A stretch of 64,000 nucleotides of DNA from Actinoallomurus sp963850195 (GCA_963850195.1 CAWKKD010000004.1:1-64000); one strand, 5' to 3'. Shown: positions 17,664 to 26,854, counted from the first letter of the stretch. Numbers and translations are program-made. Notes: a model not told the origin generated them from the letters alone.

Positions 17664-19279
17664 GCGCGGTCGTACAGTCGCTGGAGCTCGGACTTGCGGA
17701 CCTTGCCGGTGATCGTCTTGGGCAGCGGGTCGAGCAGCTCCAGGCGTTCCGGCCAGAACCACTCCGTCATGCCCGCCTGTTCCAGGTGGCGGCGCAGCTC
17801 CGGGAGCAGCGGCGCCGTGCCCACGGGCGTGATCACGGCGCAGACCATCTCGTCGCCCTCGGCGTCCGGCAGCCCGATCACGGCGACCTCGCGGATCGCG
17901 GGATGCTTGGCGAGCACCGCCTCCACCTCGGTGACCGGGATGGGAAAGCCGCGGCGCATGACGAGGTCCTTCGCGCGGCCCACGAGGCGGATGCCGCCGC
18001 GCCCGTCCGAGCGAGCCAGGTCGCCGGTGTCGAACCAGCCGTCCTCGTCCACGTACGTCCCGTACAGCTCCTCGCGGCGGTGGTAGCCGAGGCACTGCGA
18101 CGGGCCGCGTACCCACAGCCGTCCGCCGTCGGCCTCCGGGCGTCCGCGCACCGGGGTGATCCGGACCTCCATCCCCTCGAATGGACGCCCGTCGCTGTGG
18201 GCCGCCCAGTCCTCGGGGTCCGCGGGCCGGGTCATCGTCACCGGGCCGTTCTCGGTCATGCCCCACAGCGCGTGCAGGCGGATCCCGAAGGCCTCACGCA
18301 CCTCGTCGATCAGGTGCGGGGGCACCGGCGCCGAGCCGGTCACGATGTGCCGCAGGGCCGTGGTGTCGCGCGGCCGTGCGCGCTGGGCGTCGAGGAGGTC
18401 CAGCACGTACGTCGGGGTCGAGTACACGAACGTGACGCCGTGCCGCTCGATCAGGTCGAGCAGGTCGGAGCCGGCCCAGGTGTCCTGGAAGGCCATCGTC
18501 CCGCCGACCGTCAGCGGCATCAGCATGCCCTGGACCAGCCCGGAGTAGTGCGTGTAGATCGAGGCGACGGTCATCACCAGGCCCTCGTCCAGGCCGTACA
18601 CCTCGGCCTCCGCGCCGATCGGCGCGTACAGGGTGTTCTGGGTGTGCACCGCGCCCTTGGGCTCGCCGGTGGTGCCCGAGGTGAACAGCACCAGGAACGG
18701 GTCGTCGGGGCCGAGCTCAAGACCGTCCAGGCCGTGCTTCTCCGCCCACGGCGTGTCGAAGAAGTGCGTACGGAGGTCCAGGGCGCCCGGCGGCGCCGCG
18801 TCCGCGACCGCGACGTGCTCCAGCGAGGGCAGCTCACCGACGAGCCGCAGGCCGATCCCGGCGAGAGGCACACCCTTCCACTCCGGCATGGTGATGAGCA
18901 TCCGCGCCTCGGTGAGGCGCAGCATGTGCTCCAGCTCCCGCTCGCGGTACTCCGGCACGAGCGGGCACAGCAGCAGGCCGGCGCGTACGCACCCGAGCAC
19001 GAGCGGCGCCAGCTCCCAGCGGTTGGACAGCTGCACCGCGACGACGTCGCCGGGCACCAGGCCCAGCTCGACGAAGCCGGCGGCGCATCGGTCGGTGAGC
19101 TGCTCGAGCTCGCTGTAGTCCAGGACCCGTGTCGTATCCTCGGCCACGTCGCGCGCGACCACGGCGGTGCGGCCCGGGTGGCCCAGGACGCCACGGCGCA
19201 GGTCGTCGAGGAAGGTCCGGTCCCGCCACCGGCCGCTGCGGCGGTAGGCGTCGTGACGGGGGTCCTGGGGATCGGTCAT
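17660..19279 (-). CDS. AMP-dependent acyl-CoA/aryl acid ligase
   Basis: A 539-residue ANL-superfamily enzyme with all core motifs: the phosphate loop FTSGTTGEPKGAV, aromatic-acid pocket region YTHYSGLVQG, the A5 motif LWGMTENGPV, YVDEDGWFDTGDLA (A7), RAKDLVMRRGFPIPVTEVE (A8/hinge) and the catalytic Lys in LPKTITGKVRKSEL. It activates a carboxylic acid as acyl-AMP and passes it to CoA or a carrier protein. The layout resembles cyclohexanecarboxylate- and dihydroxybenzoate-type ligases, but the substrate cannot be fixed. It is the first gene of a two-gene operon with the MFS exporter. Confidence 0.88.
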   Translation of the reverse strand: MTDPQDPRHDAYRRSGRWRDRTFLDDLRRGVLGHPGRTAVVARDVAEDTTRVLDYSELEQLTDRCAAGFVELGLVPGDVVAVQLSNRWELAPLVLGCVRAGLLLCPLVPEYRERELEHMLRLTEARMLITMPEWKGVPLAGIGLRLVGELPSLEHVAVADAAPPGALDLRTHFFDTPWAEKHGLDGLELGPDDPFLVLFTSGTTGEPKGAVHTQNTLYAPIGAEAEVYGLDEGLVMTVASIYTHYSGLVQGMLMPLTVGGTMAFQDTWAGSDLLDLIERHGVTFVYSTPTYVLDLLDAQRARPRDTTALRHIVTGSAPVPPHLIDEVREAFGIRLHALWGMTENGPVTMTRPADPEDWAAHSDGRPFEGMEVRITPVRGRPEADGGRLWVRGPSQCLGYHRREELYGTYVDEDGWFDTGDLARSDGRGGIRLVGRAKDLVMRRGFPIPVTEVEAVLAKHPAIREVAVIGLPDAEGDEMVCAVITPVGTAPLLPELRRHLEQAGMTEWFWPERLELLDPLPKTITGKVRKSELQRLYDRA

Positions 19280-19475
19280 GCGATTTCAATACATGATGAG
19301 TTGGCATCACACAACATGCGCGAATCCGCCTATATCGCGATGCGTGGTGTGAACCATCGGGAACCGGTCGAGGCGACGCGCCACGGGGTTGGCGTCCCAC
19401 GCAATAACCTGACTGACTGTCTCACTCAGGTGAGTGGAGAGCGTCATCGAGACGCCGGGTAGAGGGAGAGATCAG

Positions 19476-20810
19476 ATGGTCGCCAGGGCGGTGCGCGGAG
19501 TCTGGAACACACGTGGTGGTTCGCGGAGACGTACGGCCCGGCGGGCCGGCGCCGCAGCGCTCGGCGTGCTCCTGGCGGCGGCGGCCGGTTGCAGCGGAGG
19601 CTCCGGCGAGGCGCACGGTTCGCAGCCCGCGGGCACGTTCACGTACTGGACGAGCTCCTGGCAGCCCGACCAGATCGCCGAGATCGACGCCGCGTTCGCG
19701 AAGGCACACCCGGGGCTGCACGCCAAGGGCCAGTTCATCGCGAGCTCGGACCAGTACCTGCCGCGGGTGATCTCGGCGCTGAAGAGCAACACCCAGCCGA
19801 CCGTGCTGCTCGACCAGAACCCCTCCGACCTCCCGGAGCTGGCCCAGAGCGGCAAGCTGCTCAACCTGGACAACAAGATGTCCCCCGAGACCGCCGGCCT
19901 GTATCCGGCGATCAAGGATTCGCTCTTCTACCGAGGCCACCAGCTCGGCATCGCCCTCGCGGGCACCGGTGAGATCGCGCTGTTCTACAACAAGAAGGCG
20001 TTCGCCGCCGCGGGCATCGCCAAGCCGCCCGCCACCTGGACCGAGCTCGCCGCCGACGCCGCGAAGCTGTCCGACCCGGCGAAGAACAAGTACGGCTTCT
20101 ACGTGCCGCTCGGCGACGCGGAGTGGATCTCCTTCGCCTGGCAGCCGTTGCTGTACGCCGAGGGTGGGTCGTTCCTCAACAAGGAGGGCACCGCCACCGC
20201 GTTCAACAGCCCGGCGGGCGTCAAGGCCCTCACCACCTGGGTGAACCTCCTGAAGGCCAAGTCCGCGCCGACGACCAGCTACGCCGAGGCGGGCAGCTTC
20301 GACGGCGCCCCCGCGTTCGCCAGCGGCACCGTCGCCATGATCGCCAACGGTCAGTGGGCCCTGCCGACGTTCACCAAGGCCGGCGTCGACTTCGGCGTCG
20401 CCCCGCTGCCCAAGGGCGGCGCGGGCAGCGCGACCAGCATCGGCATCGGGGTCGGCGCGCTGCTGAAGACCTCCGATGCCGAGGACAAGGCGGGCCTGGA
20501 GTTCCTGAAGTTCCTCTCGACCCCGGAGGAGGGCGCCTACCTCGCGTCCAAGAACGGCGGCCTGCCCTCCGATCCGGCCCAGGCCAGGCAGCCGGCCGTG
20601 AAGGAGCAGATCGACAAGACCCCCGGCTACGACGTCTTCGCGAGCACTCTGGTCACCGGCCGGGTCCGGCCGATCAACCCCTCCTACAACGCGATCTCCG
20701 AGGCCCTCTGGACCGAGATCAACGCCGCGCTGAAGGGACAGGAGACCCCGGAGCAGGCGCTCGCCAAGGCCGCCCAGAAGGGGGACGCCGCCCTGAAGAA
20801 CGAGGGCTGA
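19476..20810 (+). CDS. ABC transporter solute-binding lipoprotein, sugar type
   Basis: A 444-residue family-1 extracellular solute-binding protein. Start ATG 19476 follows a good GGGAGAG ribosome site; an upstream GTG/TTG extension is less likely. A twin-Arg-rich N-region and the lipobox LAAAAGCSGG give a lipoprotein signal. The mature part opens GTFTYWTSSWQPDQIAEIDA, as in maltose/oligosaccharide binders, with TGEIALFYNKKAFAAAGI and GTVAMIANGQWALP. The following two permeases complete an importer, but no ATPase gene is linked, as is common for actinomycete carbohydrate transporters that share MsiK. Confidence 0.9.
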   Translation: MVARAVRGVWNTRGGSRRRTARRAGAAALGVLLAAAAGCSGGSGEAHGSQPAGTFTYWTSSWQPDQIAEIDAAFAKAHPGLHAKGQFIASSDQYLPRVISALKSNTQPTVLLDQNPSDLPELAQSGKLLNLDNKMSPETAGLYPAIKDSLFYRGHQLGIALAGTGEIALFYNKKAFAAAGIAKPPATWTELAADAAKLSDPAKNKYGFYVPLGDAEWISFAWQPLLYAEGGSFLNKEGTATAFNSPAGVKALTTWVNLLKAKSAPTTSYAEAGSFDGAPAFASGTVAMIANGQWALPTFTKAGVDFGVAPLPKGGAGSATSIGIGVGALLKTSDAEDKAGLEFLKFLSTPEEGAYLASKNGGLPSDPAQARQPAVKEQIDKTPGYDVFASTLVTGRVRPINPSYNAISEALWTEINAALKGQETPEQALAKAAQKGDAALKNEG

Positions 20811-21754
20811 TGGGCGTTCTCACGGTCCGTCGTCCGGCCCCCGGTGGCACCGTCCGCCGGGGTGCCGGCTCGCGGGCGCGCGCCCGCCGCCGCACCTGGC
20901 TGCTGGCCTACCTGTTCGTCGCGCCGACGGTACTGCTCACCGTGGCGTTCTCGCTGATCCCGCTGGGCATGCTCGCCTACCGCAGCCTCTACCACGGCGG
21001 GGTCTTCGACACGAACCTGCGCTTCTCGGGCCTGCGCAACTACCGCGACATGCTGTCCGAGGGCGGCGACCACGCGCTCGGCGTCACCGGCGAGTACACC
21101 GTCGGCTTCGTCGTGCTGACGATGGGCGTCGGCCTCGCGCTCGCCCTGCTGCTGAACTCCCGCGCCCCGGGCGTCCACCGGATGCGGGCGCCGTTCATCA
21201 TCCCGCTCGTCGTGCCGATCGTGGCCACCGCGCTGATCTGGGCGGACATGCTCGCACCGCAGTTCGGGCTGGTGAACCGCCTGCTGACCTCGGCCGGTCT
21301 GCCGCAGATGGACTTCCTGTCCTCGCCGCGCATGGCGCTGTTGACCGTACTGACCTTCGGCGCGTGGCAGTTCTTCGGCCAGAACGTCATCCTCTACCTC
21401 GCGGCCCTCAAGTCGCTGCCGATCGACATCCTCGAGGCGGCGAGCGTCGACGGCGCCGGTCCGTGGCGGAGGTTCCGGCACATCCAGTGGCCGATGGTGC
21501 GCCGGCAGACCCTGCCCATCTGGGTGATCACCACGCTGACCGGGCTGCAGACCTTCACCCAGATCTACGTGCTCACCCAGGGCGGTCCGCAGCGTGCGAC
21601 GCAGACCGCCCTCTACTACTTCTACAACGAGGGCTTCGTGCAGTTCGACGTCGGACGCGCGGACGCCATGGGCGTCCTGCTCTTTCTGCTGGGCCTGGGG
21701 GTCACCGTGGTCCAGATCGGCCTGATCGGGCGGAAGGAACGCCATGCGCGCTGA
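20810..21754 (+). CDS. ABC sugar permease, MalF-type
   Basis: A 314-residue inner-membrane permease. Its ATG at 20810 shares one base with the stop of the binding-protein gene (TGATG). Six transmembrane segments follow a basic N-terminal tail; the first is LLAYLFVAPTVLLTVAFSLI. The EAA loop that contacts the ATPase is EAASVDGAGPWRRFRHIQWP near residue 210. The end overlaps the next permease by 11 bases, so the three genes form one transcript. Confidence 0.9.
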   Translation: MGVLTVRRPAPGGTVRRGAGSRARARRRTWLLAYLFVAPTVLLTVAFSLIPLGMLAYRSLYHGGVFDTNLRFSGLRNYRDMLSEGGDHALGVTGEYTVGFVVLTMGVGLALALLLNSRAPGVHRMRAPFIIPLVVPIVATALIWADMLAPQFGLVNRLLTSAGLPQMDFLSSPRMALLTVLTFGAWQFFGQNVILYLAALKSLPIDILEAASVDGAGPWRRFRHIQWPMVRRQTLPIWVITTLTGLQTFTQIYVLTQGGPQRATQTALYYFYNEGFVQFDVGRADAMGVLLFLLGLGVTVVQIGLIGRKERHAR

Positions 21755-22577
21755 CCGGACGGCGGTGCTCGCGCGCCGCGGCGTCGTGTACGCCCTGCTG
21801 GGCCTGGCCGTCCTCGTCGTGGTCTTCCCGCTGGTCTGGATGGCGCTGACCGCGGTGAAGTCCAACGGCCAGATCGTCAACCCTGCGGCGCCGCTGTGGC
21901 CCACCCACGTCTACTGGTCCAACATCGCCGACGCCTGGCGGCAGGCGCCGTTCGCCCGCTGGTACCTCAACACCGCGGTCTTCGCGGTGGGCGCCACGGC
22001 GGGGCAGCTCATCAGCGGGCTGCTGGCCGGCTACGCGTTCGCGATGTTCGACTTCCCGGGCAAGCGGCTGCTGTTCCTGGTCGCCATCAGCGGGCTCATG
22101 GTGCCGTTCAGCGCCATCATCGTGCCGATGTCGCAGATCCTCGCCGACCTGCACTGGCTCAACACGTACCAGGGCCTGATCGTGCCGAACATCGCGTCCG
22201 CGCTCGGCGCTTTCCTGTTCCGGCAGTTCTTCCTCGGCGCGCCGCTCCAACTCGGCGAGGCGGCGCGGATCGACGGTGCCTCGGAGTTCACGATCTTCGC
22301 CCGGGTCTACGCGCCGCTCGCGCGGCCCGTCATCGCGGCGCTGGCGATCATCTTGTTCCTGCAGAACTGGAACAACTTCCTGTTCCCGCTGATCGCCGTG
22401 AACACCACGAAGATGGAGGTCCTGTCGCAGGGGCTCTCGGTCTTCCAGAGCCAGTTCACCACCCAGTACAACCTGATCATGGCGGCCTCGCTCATCACGA
22501 TCGTGCCCGTGCTGCTGGTCGCGGTCGCGGCGCAGCGTCACATCATCGAGGGCATCACGCTGGGCGCACTCGACTGA
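21744..22577 (+). CDS. ABC sugar permease, MalG-type
   Basis: A 277-residue permease with six membrane segments: VVYALLGLAVLVVVFPLVWM first, then a MalG-like periplasmic stretch with TAVKSNGQIVNPAAPLWPTH. The EAA motif is EAARIDGASEFTIFARVYAP. It overlaps the upstream permease by 11 bases and is the last gene of the importer operon. The next gene downstream (phosphopantetheinyl transferase) is on the opposite strand and ends seven bases away. Confidence 0.9.
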   Translation: MRADRTAVLARRGVVYALLGLAVLVVVFPLVWMALTAVKSNGQIVNPAAPLWPTHVYWSNIADAWRQAPFARWYLNTAVFAVGATAGQLISGLLAGYAFAMFDFPGKRLLFLVAISGLMVPFSAIIVPMSQILADLHWLNTYQGLIVPNIASALGAFLFRQFFLGAPLQLGEAARIDGASEFTIFARVYAPLARPVIAALAIILFLQNWNNFLFPLIAVNTTKMEVLSQGLSVFQSQFTTQYNLIMAASLITIVPVLLVAVAAQRHIIEGITLGALD

Positions 22578-22583
22578 GCGACG

Positions 22584-23234
22584 TCACCCGATGGTCAGCG
22601 TGAGGGCCGTCACGACGAGGCCCTCGCGCACCATCCAGCGTCCCCGCAGGTCGCCGCGCAGTGGCTCCGGCGCCTCCACGAGGATCCGCGCGGTGAAGCC
22701 GCCCGTCAGGTCCGGGGTGATGACGGCCTCCTCGAAACCGAGCCACTTGCGCGCGAGCGGGTACCACGCCTTGTAGATCGACTCCTTGGCGCTGAACAGC
22801 AGGCGATCCCAGCAGATCTGCGGCGCGGCGGCGCCGAGCCTGGGCAGTACGGCGAGCTCGTCCGGAAGGGCGATCGTGTCGAGCACACCGTCGGGCAGAT
22901 CCCCATGCGGCTCCGCGTCGATGCCGATCGTGGCGATGTCGGTGTCGTACGCGACGGCCGCCGCGCGGTAGCCGTCGCAGTGCGTGATACTGCCGACCAC
23001 GCCCGCGGGCCACTGGGGCGCGCCCTTGTCGTCCCGCCCGATCGCCACCGGCGGCAGGCCCAGGCCGCCGAGGGCGCGCCGCGCGCAGGCGCGCGCCGTG
23101 GTGAACTCTCGTCGGCGCTTGTCGACCGCGCGGGCGATCATGAGCTCCTCGCCGCCGAGCAGCCCGTCATGCGCGACGTCGTCGTCGAAGGCGTCGACCG
23201 CGACGACACCCTTGGGCAGGATCTCCTCGATCAC
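22584..23234 (-). CDS. 4'-phosphopantetheinyl transferase, Sfp/EntD type
   Basis: A 216-residue enzyme that transfers phosphopantetheine from CoA onto carrier proteins of polyketide, peptide or siderophore synthases. Motifs are GSITHCDGYRAAAVA, the magnesium-binding IGIDAEPHGDLP and the signature FSAKESIYKAWYPL. The start is GTG 23234, overlapping the stop of the metallophosphoesterase by four bases (GTGA). In many actinomycetes a PPTase of this type follows a metallophosphoesterase in the same way, and this one is probably a genome-wide activator of secondary metabolism. Confidence 0.9.
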   Translation of the reverse strand: MIEEILPKGVVAVDAFDDDVAHDGLLGGEELMIARAVDKRRREFTTARACARRALGGLGLPPVAIGRDDKGAPQWPAGVVGSITHCDGYRAAAVAYDTDIATIGIDAEPHGDLPDGVLDTIALPDELAVLPRLGAAAPQICWDRLLFSAKESIYKAWYPLARKWLGFEEAVITPDLTGGFTARILVEAPEPLRGDLRGRWMVREGLVVTALTLTIG

Positions 23235-24079
23235 GCCGGCCTCGCCCCGGACGGCAGGATGCGCCGCAGCCCCGGCACTCGGTCGCGCTTGCGCCACTCA
23301 CGCGGGTAACCCACGGAGACCTCCTCGAACCGGACCCCGTCGATCCACATCGTCCGCGGGATGTGCAGGTGGCCGTACACGACCGTGTCCGCGCGGTGGC
23401 GTACGTGCCAGTCGGCCGTACGCTCCGTGCCGCACCACAGCGCGAAGTCGGGGTAATAGAGGACGTCCGTCGGCTTGCGCACCAGCGGGAAGTGGTTGAC
23501 CAGCATCGTGGGGATGTCCGGGTCGAGCTCGGCGAGCCGCCGTTCGGTCTCGCGCACCCGCGCGTCGCACCACGCCTCACGGCTCGGGTACGGGTCCGGG
23601 TGCAGGAGCATCTCGTCGGTGCAGATGACGCCGACCTCGCGCGCGTGCGCCATCGCCTCGTCCTTGGACGTGAAGCCCGGCAGCCGGAAGGTGTAGTCGT
23701 AGAGCAGGAACAGCGGCACGACCACGATCGGCCCACCGGCGCCCGTCCAGACCGGATAGGGGTCCTCCGGCGTGACCACGCCGATCCGGCGGCAGAAGTC
23801 CACCAGGTGCTGGTAGCGCTCCACGCCGCGCAGCGTCACCGGGTCGCGCGGCGGTGTCCACAGCTCGTGGTTGCCCGGGACCCACACGACGGTGGCGAAC
23901 CGCTCGGCGAGGACGCCGAGCGCCCACTCGATGTCGTCGGCGAACTCCCCGACATCGCCCGCGACCAGCAGCCAGTCGGCGTCGGTCTCGGGACGGATCC
24001 CCTCGAGCACCTCGCGGTTGCCCTGGTGGCCGACGTGCAGGTCACTGATCGCGAAAAGGTTCGCCGGGGCGTCAGCCAT
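23231..24079 (-). CDS. Metallophosphoesterase (calcineurin-like)
   Basis: A 282-residue protein with all five blocks of the calcineurin-like fold: LFAISDLHVGHQGN, LLVAGDVGE, VWVPGNHELWTP, MLVNHFPLVRKP and TVVYGHLHIPRTMW. These give the two-metal site. It is soluble with no signal peptide. It is the first gene of a two-gene operon and overlaps the PPTase start. The substrate is not deducible; release of phosphopantetheine-type groups has been proposed for linked genes, but nothing in the sequence proves it. Confidence 0.9.
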   Translation of the reverse strand: MADAPANLFAISDLHVGHQGNREVLEGIRPETDADWLLVAGDVGEFADDIEWALGVLAERFATVVWVPGNHELWTPPRDPVTLRGVERYQHLVDFCRRIGVVTPEDPYPVWTGAGGPIVVVPLFLLYDYTFRLPGFTSKDEAMAHAREVGVICTDEMLLHPDPYPSREAWCDARVRETERRLAELDPDIPTMLVNHFPLVRKPTDVLYYPDFALWCGTERTADWHVRHRADTVVYGHLHIPRTMWIDGVRFEEVSVGYPREWRKRDRVPGLRRILPSGARPA

Positions 24080-24241
24080 CGGCGCGCTGAGCCGGTGCGA
24101 GCTTCGTGACCTTCATGACCCCCCAATGCGACGGTGCCCCCCGAACGCCAACGCTCCGGGCGATCGGATCAGGTGTGACCCTGCCATCGAAACCGCGAGG
24201 AATCCAACTCCGGGTCGATCCAGAACGGCCGGAGGGTCCCG

Positions 24242-24409
24242 TCAGCGCTTCCCGCGCGCACGCCTGACGGCCTGGAACCCGGACACGGCCGCGACGAAGA
24301 CGCCGATGACCTCCAGCGGGATCGCGTGGTGCCGCACGCCCAAGAACAGGAGCAGCGCGCCGGCGATGACGCCGACGAACGGCACGCGTTTGACGAAGAA
24401 GTAGAGCAC
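24242..24409 (-). CDS. Small membrane protein, two predicted helices
   Basis: A 55-residue product starting at GTG 24409, preceded by GGAGG four to five bases upstream. It reads LYFFVKRVPFVGVIAGALLL, then FLGVRHHAIPLEVIGVFVAA and ends with a basic tail VRRARGKR. Two hydrophobic helices joined by a short polar loop are predicted. A longer upstream start lacks a ribosome site. The function is unknown. Confidence 0.6.
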   Translation of the reverse strand: MLYFFVKRVPFVGVIAGALLLFLGVRHHAIPLEVIGVFVAAVSGFQAVRRARGKR

Positions 24410-24909
24410 GGAGCCTCCAGTGACCTCGGGGGCCGGAGCGCTCCCGTCGAGCGCGCACCGCGGCGGTTCCCACACCGGCCAGGATGCGGTTCGCGGACCG
24501 TCGGAGTCGTCGGCGCGGGGGTGGAACTCCGGCGGCCCGTGCCGTCCACCCGTGGGCGTAGGTGTGTCCTACAAGATGTAGGGGTCGACCCCCGCCGACG
24601 CCCGGTGTCGCGGATGTCGCCGCCATATAGTTACGGGGTGAATGCTCACGCCAAGACGACACCGGCCAGGGTGCCATCTCGGCCGGGCCGGAGACACGGC
24701 GGCACCCTCCTGCGGTGCGCCCTTCACTTACGTTCCTCCGGTCGGTCCGCGATCGACGATTTCGGCACCAGCGGTCATCGAGCGGGACATGGTCTGCTGA
24801 GAGACGGCCACGGGCCGGCCGGGACCCTCAGGGGGCCCGGGTCACACGAGGGGACCGAAACCACCGCTCCCACCGTCGTCGGCTTCCGGGTGGAATCGAG
24901 GGTACGGGG
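24410..24909. other. 500-base intergenic region with two palindromes
   Basis: The region separates the small membrane protein (left) from the NarL-type regulator (right). It contains CCTACA AGA TGTAGG at 24568-24582 followed at once by the 12-base palindrome GGGGTCGACCCC at 24581-24592. No reading frame in it looks like protein. Confidence 0.5.
24568..24592. promoter_or_regulatory. Candidate operator: adjacent palindromes
   Basis: CCTACAAGATGTAGG is a perfect inverted repeat with a three-base spacer; it overlaps GGGGTCGACCCC by two bases. The TACA...TGTA core resembles sites of BlaI/CopY-type or NarL-type regulators. It lies about 320 bases upstream of the response-regulator gene and 160 bases upstream of the small membrane protein. 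Which gene it controls, if any, is unclear. Confidence 0.4.
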
Positions 24910-25593
24910 ATGATCGCGCCCATTCGGGTCGTGCATGCGGACGATCAGCACGTTCTTCGCGAGGGCCTGGGGATGCTCCTCGGCCTGCTGCCCGGAGTCG
25001 AAGTGGTCGGCGTCGCGTCCGACGGGGAGGAGGCGTTCGCCCTCGCCAGCAGGTTGCGGCCGGACGTCGTCCTGATGGACCTGCGCATGCCGCGCTGCGA
25101 CGGCGTCGAGGCGACGCGTCGGCTCCGCGAGCAGAACCCCGAGATCAAAGTGATCATGCTCACCACGTGCGTCGACGACCGCTCGGTCATCGACGCGCTG
25201 CGGGCGGGCGCGCGCGGCTACCTGACCAAGAACTGCGGGGCGGCCGAGTTCCGCCACGTTCTCGAGCAGGTCGTCAGCGGCCAGGTGATGATCGACCCGG
25301 CCGTGGAGCATCAGCTGCTGGACGCGATGTCCGCGGTCTCCTCCGGCTGCGAGCCGCCACCGCCGTGCCACACGGCGCGGCTCACCACCCGCGAGATCCA
25401 GGTCCTGTCGGCGGTGGCCGAGGGACTGTCCAACGCCGACATCGCCAAGCGGCTCCTCATCAGCGAGGTGATGGTGAAGATCCACCTCAACCGCACGATG
25501 CGCAAGATCGGCGCGAGCGGCCGCTCGCAGGCGGTCCGCTACGCCTACCGCAACGGCTTCTCCCTGGGGCCGGCGGACCACACCGAGGAGTGA
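24910..25593 (+). CDS. NarL/FixJ-family response regulator, orphan
   Basis: A 227-residue regulator starting at ATG 24910 after GGTACGGGG. The receiver domain has VVHADDQHVLREGL (acidic pair), VVLMDLRMPRCDGVE (phospho-acceptor Asp), VIMLTTC and the Lys of GYLTKNCGAAEF. The LuxR-type HTH is LTTREIQVLSAVAEGLSNAD, then IAKRLLISEVMVKIHLNRTM. In the recognition helix VMVKIHL replaces the usual TVKTHV. No histidine kinase gene is adjacent, so it is an orphan regulator. The long upstream region suggests its own regulation. Confidence 0.9.
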   Translation: MIAPIRVVHADDQHVLREGLGMLLGLLPGVEVVGVASDGEEAFALASRLRPDVVLMDLRMPRCDGVEATRRLREQNPEIKVIMLTTCVDDRSVIDALRAGARGYLTKNCGAAEFRHVLEQVVSGQVMIDPAVEHQLLDAMSAVSSGCEPPPPCHTARLTTREIQVLSAVAEGLSNADIAKRLLISEVMVKIHLNRTMRKIGASGRSQAVRYAYRNGFSLGPADHTEE

Positions 25594-25608
25594 CCACCGT
25601 CGCTCGGG

Positions 25609-25848
25609 CTACTCCAGTAGCTCGAGCCGGTGGCGCAACTCCTCACGCCTGGCCTCCATCCGCTCGGCGAACGCCTCCTGCTCCTCGGCGGCCGTGATCA
25701 GGGCCGACCGGTCCGTCGCGTCGCCGGGCCCGAATCCGCTCTCGCCGACCTGGAGCCGCAGCTCCGACGCCGTGTGCCGCAGCTCGGCGAGGTCGGCCTC
25801 CACCTCGTGGAGCTCCTCCTGCAGTGCCTTCGGGTCTGCGCCCCGCAT
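25609..25848 (-). CDS. Small coiled-coil protein
   Basis: A 79-residue charged protein, MRGADPKALQEELHEVEADL, then AELRHTASELRLQVGE and a second helix AAEEQEAFAERMEARREELR. Both halves look like an antiparallel coiled coil separated by a GFGPGDATD hinge. The start is supported by GGAGGAGAGG just upstream. No membrane segment or Cys. The function is unknown; similar short proteins are common in actinomycetes. Confidence 0.7.
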   Translation of the reverse strand: MRGADPKALQEELHEVEADLAELRHTASELRLQVGESGFGPGDATDRSALITAAEEQEAFAERMEARREELRHRLELLE

Positions 25849-25952
25849 GGTCCTCTCCTCCCATGAGTGGCGTCCGGACCTGGGGAAACGTCACAGGTCC
25901 GCCTTGTAGGGAACGCTTCCCCTGATCGGTGGCGCCACACGTCGCAGCGGGG

Positions 25953-26768
25953 TCAGGTGTGGCCGCGCGGCAGGACCGCGACCGGGCAGGGGGCCGCGCG
26001 CACGACCTTGAACGCCGTCTCGCCGAGGAACACCCGGTGGACCGGCGCGTCCTCGCTGCTCGCGCACACCAGCAGGTCGCCCTCGTCCCACGCGACGTCC
26101 GCCACGGCGGCCGCGACGTCGTCGCCCTCGCCGATGACCGCCTCGATGTCGTCGGCCGCCAGCGCGGAGGAGTCCGCCGCCAGGCGGATCGCCAGCGCGA
26201 GGTCGTCGCGGAGCGGTCCGGCGTCCGCGTCGTCGGTGTTCAGCGTGGCCAGCCGCAACGGGACGCCCAGCCGTTCGGCCGCACGCGCCGCCCGCACCAC
26301 GGCCTCCTCGCACTGCGGCCGGTGTACGTACGCCACCGTGATCCTCCGCGCGCCCCCGACCGGGACGTAGCCCGCCGGGGTCAGGACGACGGTCTGCGGG
26401 GCGGAGTGCAGCAGGTGGTCGGCGGTACCGCCAAGGTTGATCCGCCCGTGGGCGCCGCCGCCGGGGGAGCCGACCACGATCAGGTCGGCGCCGATCCGGC
26501 TCGCGAGCACCGACAGGCCACGGCCGACGCCCCGGCTCTCGTGCGTCACCAGCTCGGCCGGCACGTCGCCCAGCAACGCCTCGGCCTGCGCCAGCACGGT
26601 TTGCGCCTCCGCGCCCGACACGGCGCGGCCCGGCGGATGGACGGCGGCCACGGTGAGCCTCGCGCCGGTCACGCGCGCGATGACGAGGGCGAGCTCCAGT
26701 GCCTCGCGGCCACCCGGGTCGTCGACGAGGCCGATGAGGACATGCTCACCGATCACGCCGGGGAACAT
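25953..26768 (-). CDS. Universal stress protein, tandem UspA domains
   Basis: A 271-residue protein with two UspA folds. The first (residues 1-140) ends in the ATP-binding loop GSPGGGAHGRINLGG. The second (about 145-271) has the corresponding loop in VCASSEDAPVHRVFLGETAF and ends VRAAPCPVAVLPRG. The nucleotide loop is clear in the first domain and degenerate in the second. The start ATG 26768 follows a GGGGGA sequence. It is divergent from the ABC-F gene and shares its upstream region. Confidence 0.85.
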   Translation of the reverse strand: MFPGVIGEHVLIGLVDDPGGREALELALVIARVTGARLTVAAVHPPGRAVSGAEAQTVLAQAEALLGDVPAELVTHESRGVGRGLSVLASRIGADLIVVGSPGGGAHGRINLGGTADHLLHSAPQTVVLTPAGYVPVGGARRITVAYVHRPQCEEAVVRAARAAERLGVPLRLATLNTDDADAGPLRDDLALAIRLAADSSALAADDIEAVIGEGDDVAAAVADVAWDEGDLLVCASSEDAPVHRVFLGETAFKVVRAAPCPVAVLPRGHT

Positions 26769-26854
26769 TCCCCCGATCTCGCCGTATGACGCCGGGGCGG
26801 CCGGGTGTGACCGATGTCGGTCGAATGTCGGTCGTGCTCGCCGGGTGAGTCCCG

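Noticed and set aside
16302..18266. A longer, 654-codon version of the MFS protein
   Set aside because: The extra N-terminal 200 residues are the wrong frame of the ligase gene. GTG 17663 overlaps the ligase stop and begins a normal MFS protein.
19280..19475. Imperfect inverted repeat (CACAC...GTGTG) upstream of the ABC importer
   Set aside because: The arms match poorly and the spacing is long; not good enough to call an operator.
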